From an uncultured Bacteroides sp. (GTDB lineage Bacteria > Bacteroidota > Bacteroidia > Bacteroidales > Bacteroidaceae), in assembly GCF_910585845.1 (NCBI RefSeq), contig NZ_CAJUHF010000028.1, positions 1 through 43,746 on the forward strand: a stretch of 43,746 bases of DNA, in the 5' to 3' direction. The translations under genes were made by a program, and so were the position numbers. This document shows positions 42,489 to 43,746 of this stretch, one piece after another (position 1 is the first letter of the stretch; the number at the start of each line of letters is the position of its first letter). The notes beneath the pieces are model-generated. The model saw nothing but the letters and a program-made list of their open reading frames with translations. It was not told where the DNA came from and did no database searches.

Positions 42489-43469
42489 CTATATAAAGTT
42501 CACTTCAGGATGTATCTCAATCCCAAATTTCTCAAGAACCGATGCCCTTATCGCATCTGAAAGAGCCACAATATCAGCTCCTGTCGCTCCTCCCCGATTT
42601 ACCAGTACCAATGCTTGCTTGTCATGCACGGCAGCTGCCCCCATCGATTTACCTTTCCATCCACACTGTTCTATCAACCATCCGGCCGGAATCTTTATCT
42701 TATCAGTATCCAACTCATAAAATGGCATCTGCGGATACTGCCCTTGCAAATCCTCAAAAACTTCACGCGACACAACAGGATTCATAAAAAAGCTACCAGC
42801 ATTACCCAGCACTTTCGGGTCCGGCAGTTTGCTTTCGCGGATGCGGATGATAACCTGGCGCAAGATCCCCAATTCGACAACCGGATATTTTTCCAGTTCT
42901 TGGCGGATCGCACCATAATCAAGCGTATAACGTTTCTGCTTACTCAACCGAAAACAAACATGTGTTACAAAAACCTGCTTCATTTCCGGACGCTTGAAAA
43001 TGCTGTCCCGATACGCATATCCGCATTCATCCACCGAATAAACATGTCTCACACCCTGACTATTCACAGTTTCTACCGAGGAGATCAGGTCTTTCACTTC
43101 CACACCGTAAGCACCGATATTTTGCACGGCACTCGCTCCTACCTCTCCGGGAATAAGCGACAGATTTTCGGCACCATACCATTTATGCTCTACGCAATAT
43201 GCAACGAAATCATCCCAAACAACTCCAGCCCCCACACGTACCGTTACGTTCTCGTCATCTTCCGTCAGCACCTCTATGCCCCCGATACGTGAATGCAATA
43301 TCACACCTTTATAATCATCAGTAAACAACAGGTTGCTACCTCCACCTATATGCAAATAAGGAGAAGTAATATACCCAGCGGCAATCAACCTCTCCAATTC
43401 TTCTACAGAATCATACTCCAGAAATACAGCTGCTTCAACATCAAGTCCAAATGTATTGGGGATTTTCAT
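42489..43469 (-). CDS. murB: UDP-N-acetylenolpyruvoylglucosamine reductase
   Basis: 326 residues. FAD-binding motifs LHIGGGSNLLF and ENLSLIPGEVGASAVQNIGAYG are present, as is the type I MurB C-terminal part with YRDSIFK, GNAGSFFMNPVV (catalytic Ser) and the final HPEVNFI. It reduces the enolpyruvyl group to make UDP-MurNAc. The N-terminus (MKIPNTFGLDVEAA) is slightly short but complete in sense. Confidence 0.96.
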   Translation of the reverse strand: MKIPNTFGLDVEAAVFLEYDSVEELERLIAAGYITSPYLHIGGGSNLLFTDDYKGVILHSRIGGIEVLTEDDENVTVRVGAGVVWDDFVAYCVEHKWYGAENLSLIPGEVGASAVQNIGAYGVEVKDLISSVETVNSQGVRHVYSVDECGYAYRDSIFKRPEMKQVFVTHVCFRLSKQKRYTLDYGAIRQELEKYPVVELGILRQVIIRIRESKLPDPKVLGNAGSFFMNPVVSREVFEDLQGQYPQMPFYELDTDKIKIPAGWLIEQCGWKGKSMGAAAVHDKQALVLVNRGGATGADIVALSDAIRASVLEKFGIEIHPEVNFI

Positions 43470-43549
43470 AAGCTACAATTTATGAGTTAATAAAGTTCAG
43501 AAAAAACATGGAATTCTATTCATCAGTCAAAATCCACCTTTATTCAATA

Positions 43550-43691
43550 TCAAATGCTGGTATCTTCATACTTATACAGTTCCCACACCCCTTTCTGTCT
43601 TCGGAAATAGAAGACATTCGTGTATCCGTTTCCAATGCCGTTCACTTTCAACACCTTGGTATTCGAGCCGTCACTGTTTTTTTGTCCATAA
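43550..43691 (-). pseudogene. C-terminal remnant of an exported or lipoprotein-type gene, cut by copy I
   Basis: The minus-strand frame reads YGQKNSDGSNTKVLKVNG..., then GNGYTNVFYFRRQKGVWELYKYED and stops at 43550. Upstream it runs straight into the mobile element at 43692, where a TAA in the element's end closes it, so the 5' part is missing or lies beyond the element. The FYFRRQKGVWELYKYED end resembles the last strands of Bacteroides lipoproteins of the DUF4348 type (uncertain). It is 80 bp upstream of murB on the same strand. Confidence 0.5.
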
Positions 43692-43694
43692 TTA

Positions 43695-43746
43695 GAGCCT
43701 GTTTAAATTTTCCTCAATAATAATCTTATAGTGGCTAATTTGACCA
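43695..43746 (+). mobile_element. Left end of an element with the same terminal repeat (copy I)
   Basis: TTA (43692-43694) is followed by GAGCCTGTTTAAATTTTC, identical to the reverse-copy end for 18 bases, then diverges (CTCAATAATAATC). The sequence up to the window edge does not match the known MITE interior, so it may be a full transposon of the same family or a rearranged copy. Confidence 0.55.

Noticed and set aside
1..43746. CRISPR arrays and tRNA genes
   Set aside because: The tandem arrays have no spacers of unique sequence between repeats, and no cloverleaf with a GTTCGANTC-type T arm in the right context was found.

Overview
The window is chromosomal DNA from a Bacteroides-type organism (order Bacteroidales). 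The signs are recurrent promoter boxes of the form TAnnTTTG (the Bacteroides -7 element), a primary sigma factor of only about 286 residues, families largely confined to this phylum (DUF4494, DUF4835, DUF3127), a serine recombinase resembling the B. fragilis invertase Mpi, and the conserved block exonuclease-coaBC-DUF4835-recN-rlmB. I cannot fix the species.

Layout. 1-3400 is AT-rich accessory DNA. It holds the end of a probable mobilization gene, a long hairpin, and a tightly packed four-gene operon (TerB-like protein, two unknowns, and a large unknown broken by a frameshift in a run of seven T). 3700-4900 is a small redox module: a flavoprotein, a truncated NTF2-like ORF and a divergent HxlR regulator with a clear repeat operator. 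5000-15400 carries a clostripain-like lipoprotein, a small secreted protein, rpoD, an HtrA/DegP protease, an NlpC/P60 cell-wall peptidase, RNase P RNA (rnpB), a YihY membrane protein, a nitroreductase and riboflavin synthase. A candidate small RNA lies in the gap before glnS. 16000-24800 has glnS and a TPR protein, a DUF368 lipid-carrier translocase, thiol peroxidase, the Mpi-like recombinase, and a DUF4494-YggS-DHOD-like operon. 24900-30150 has a CapD/WbpM-type dehydratase, PIN-PhoH, folC and ridA (the last two overlap tail to tail). 30600-39000 is a minus-strand block running dnaN, then exonuclease, coaBC, DUF4835, recN, rlmB and a TPR/degenerate-protease protein. 39180-43700 has a DUF3127 protein with an SSB-like tail, a large membrane-anchored unknown, a PhnP-like hydrolase, murB and a broken gene fragment.

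The most striking non-genic signal is a family of small palindromic elements (MITE-like). I find seven copies with both ends, plus one degenerate copy and one cut by the window edge. Ends are GAGCCTG...CAGGCTC and each is flanked by a 3-bp duplication, TTA or TAA. Full copies are about 173 bp; two are internally deleted to 66 bp. Two copies sit exactly on stop codons, so the duplicated TAA preserves the stop. Two genes (nlpC-like and tpx) are bracketed by oppositely oriented copies. One copy carries a second, nested 187-bp element with 24-bp perfect ends and an 8-bp duplication. Separate 21-22-bp phased tandem arrays lie upstream of the recombinase gene and beside the TPR/protease gene. No tRNA gene or CRISPR array was seen.
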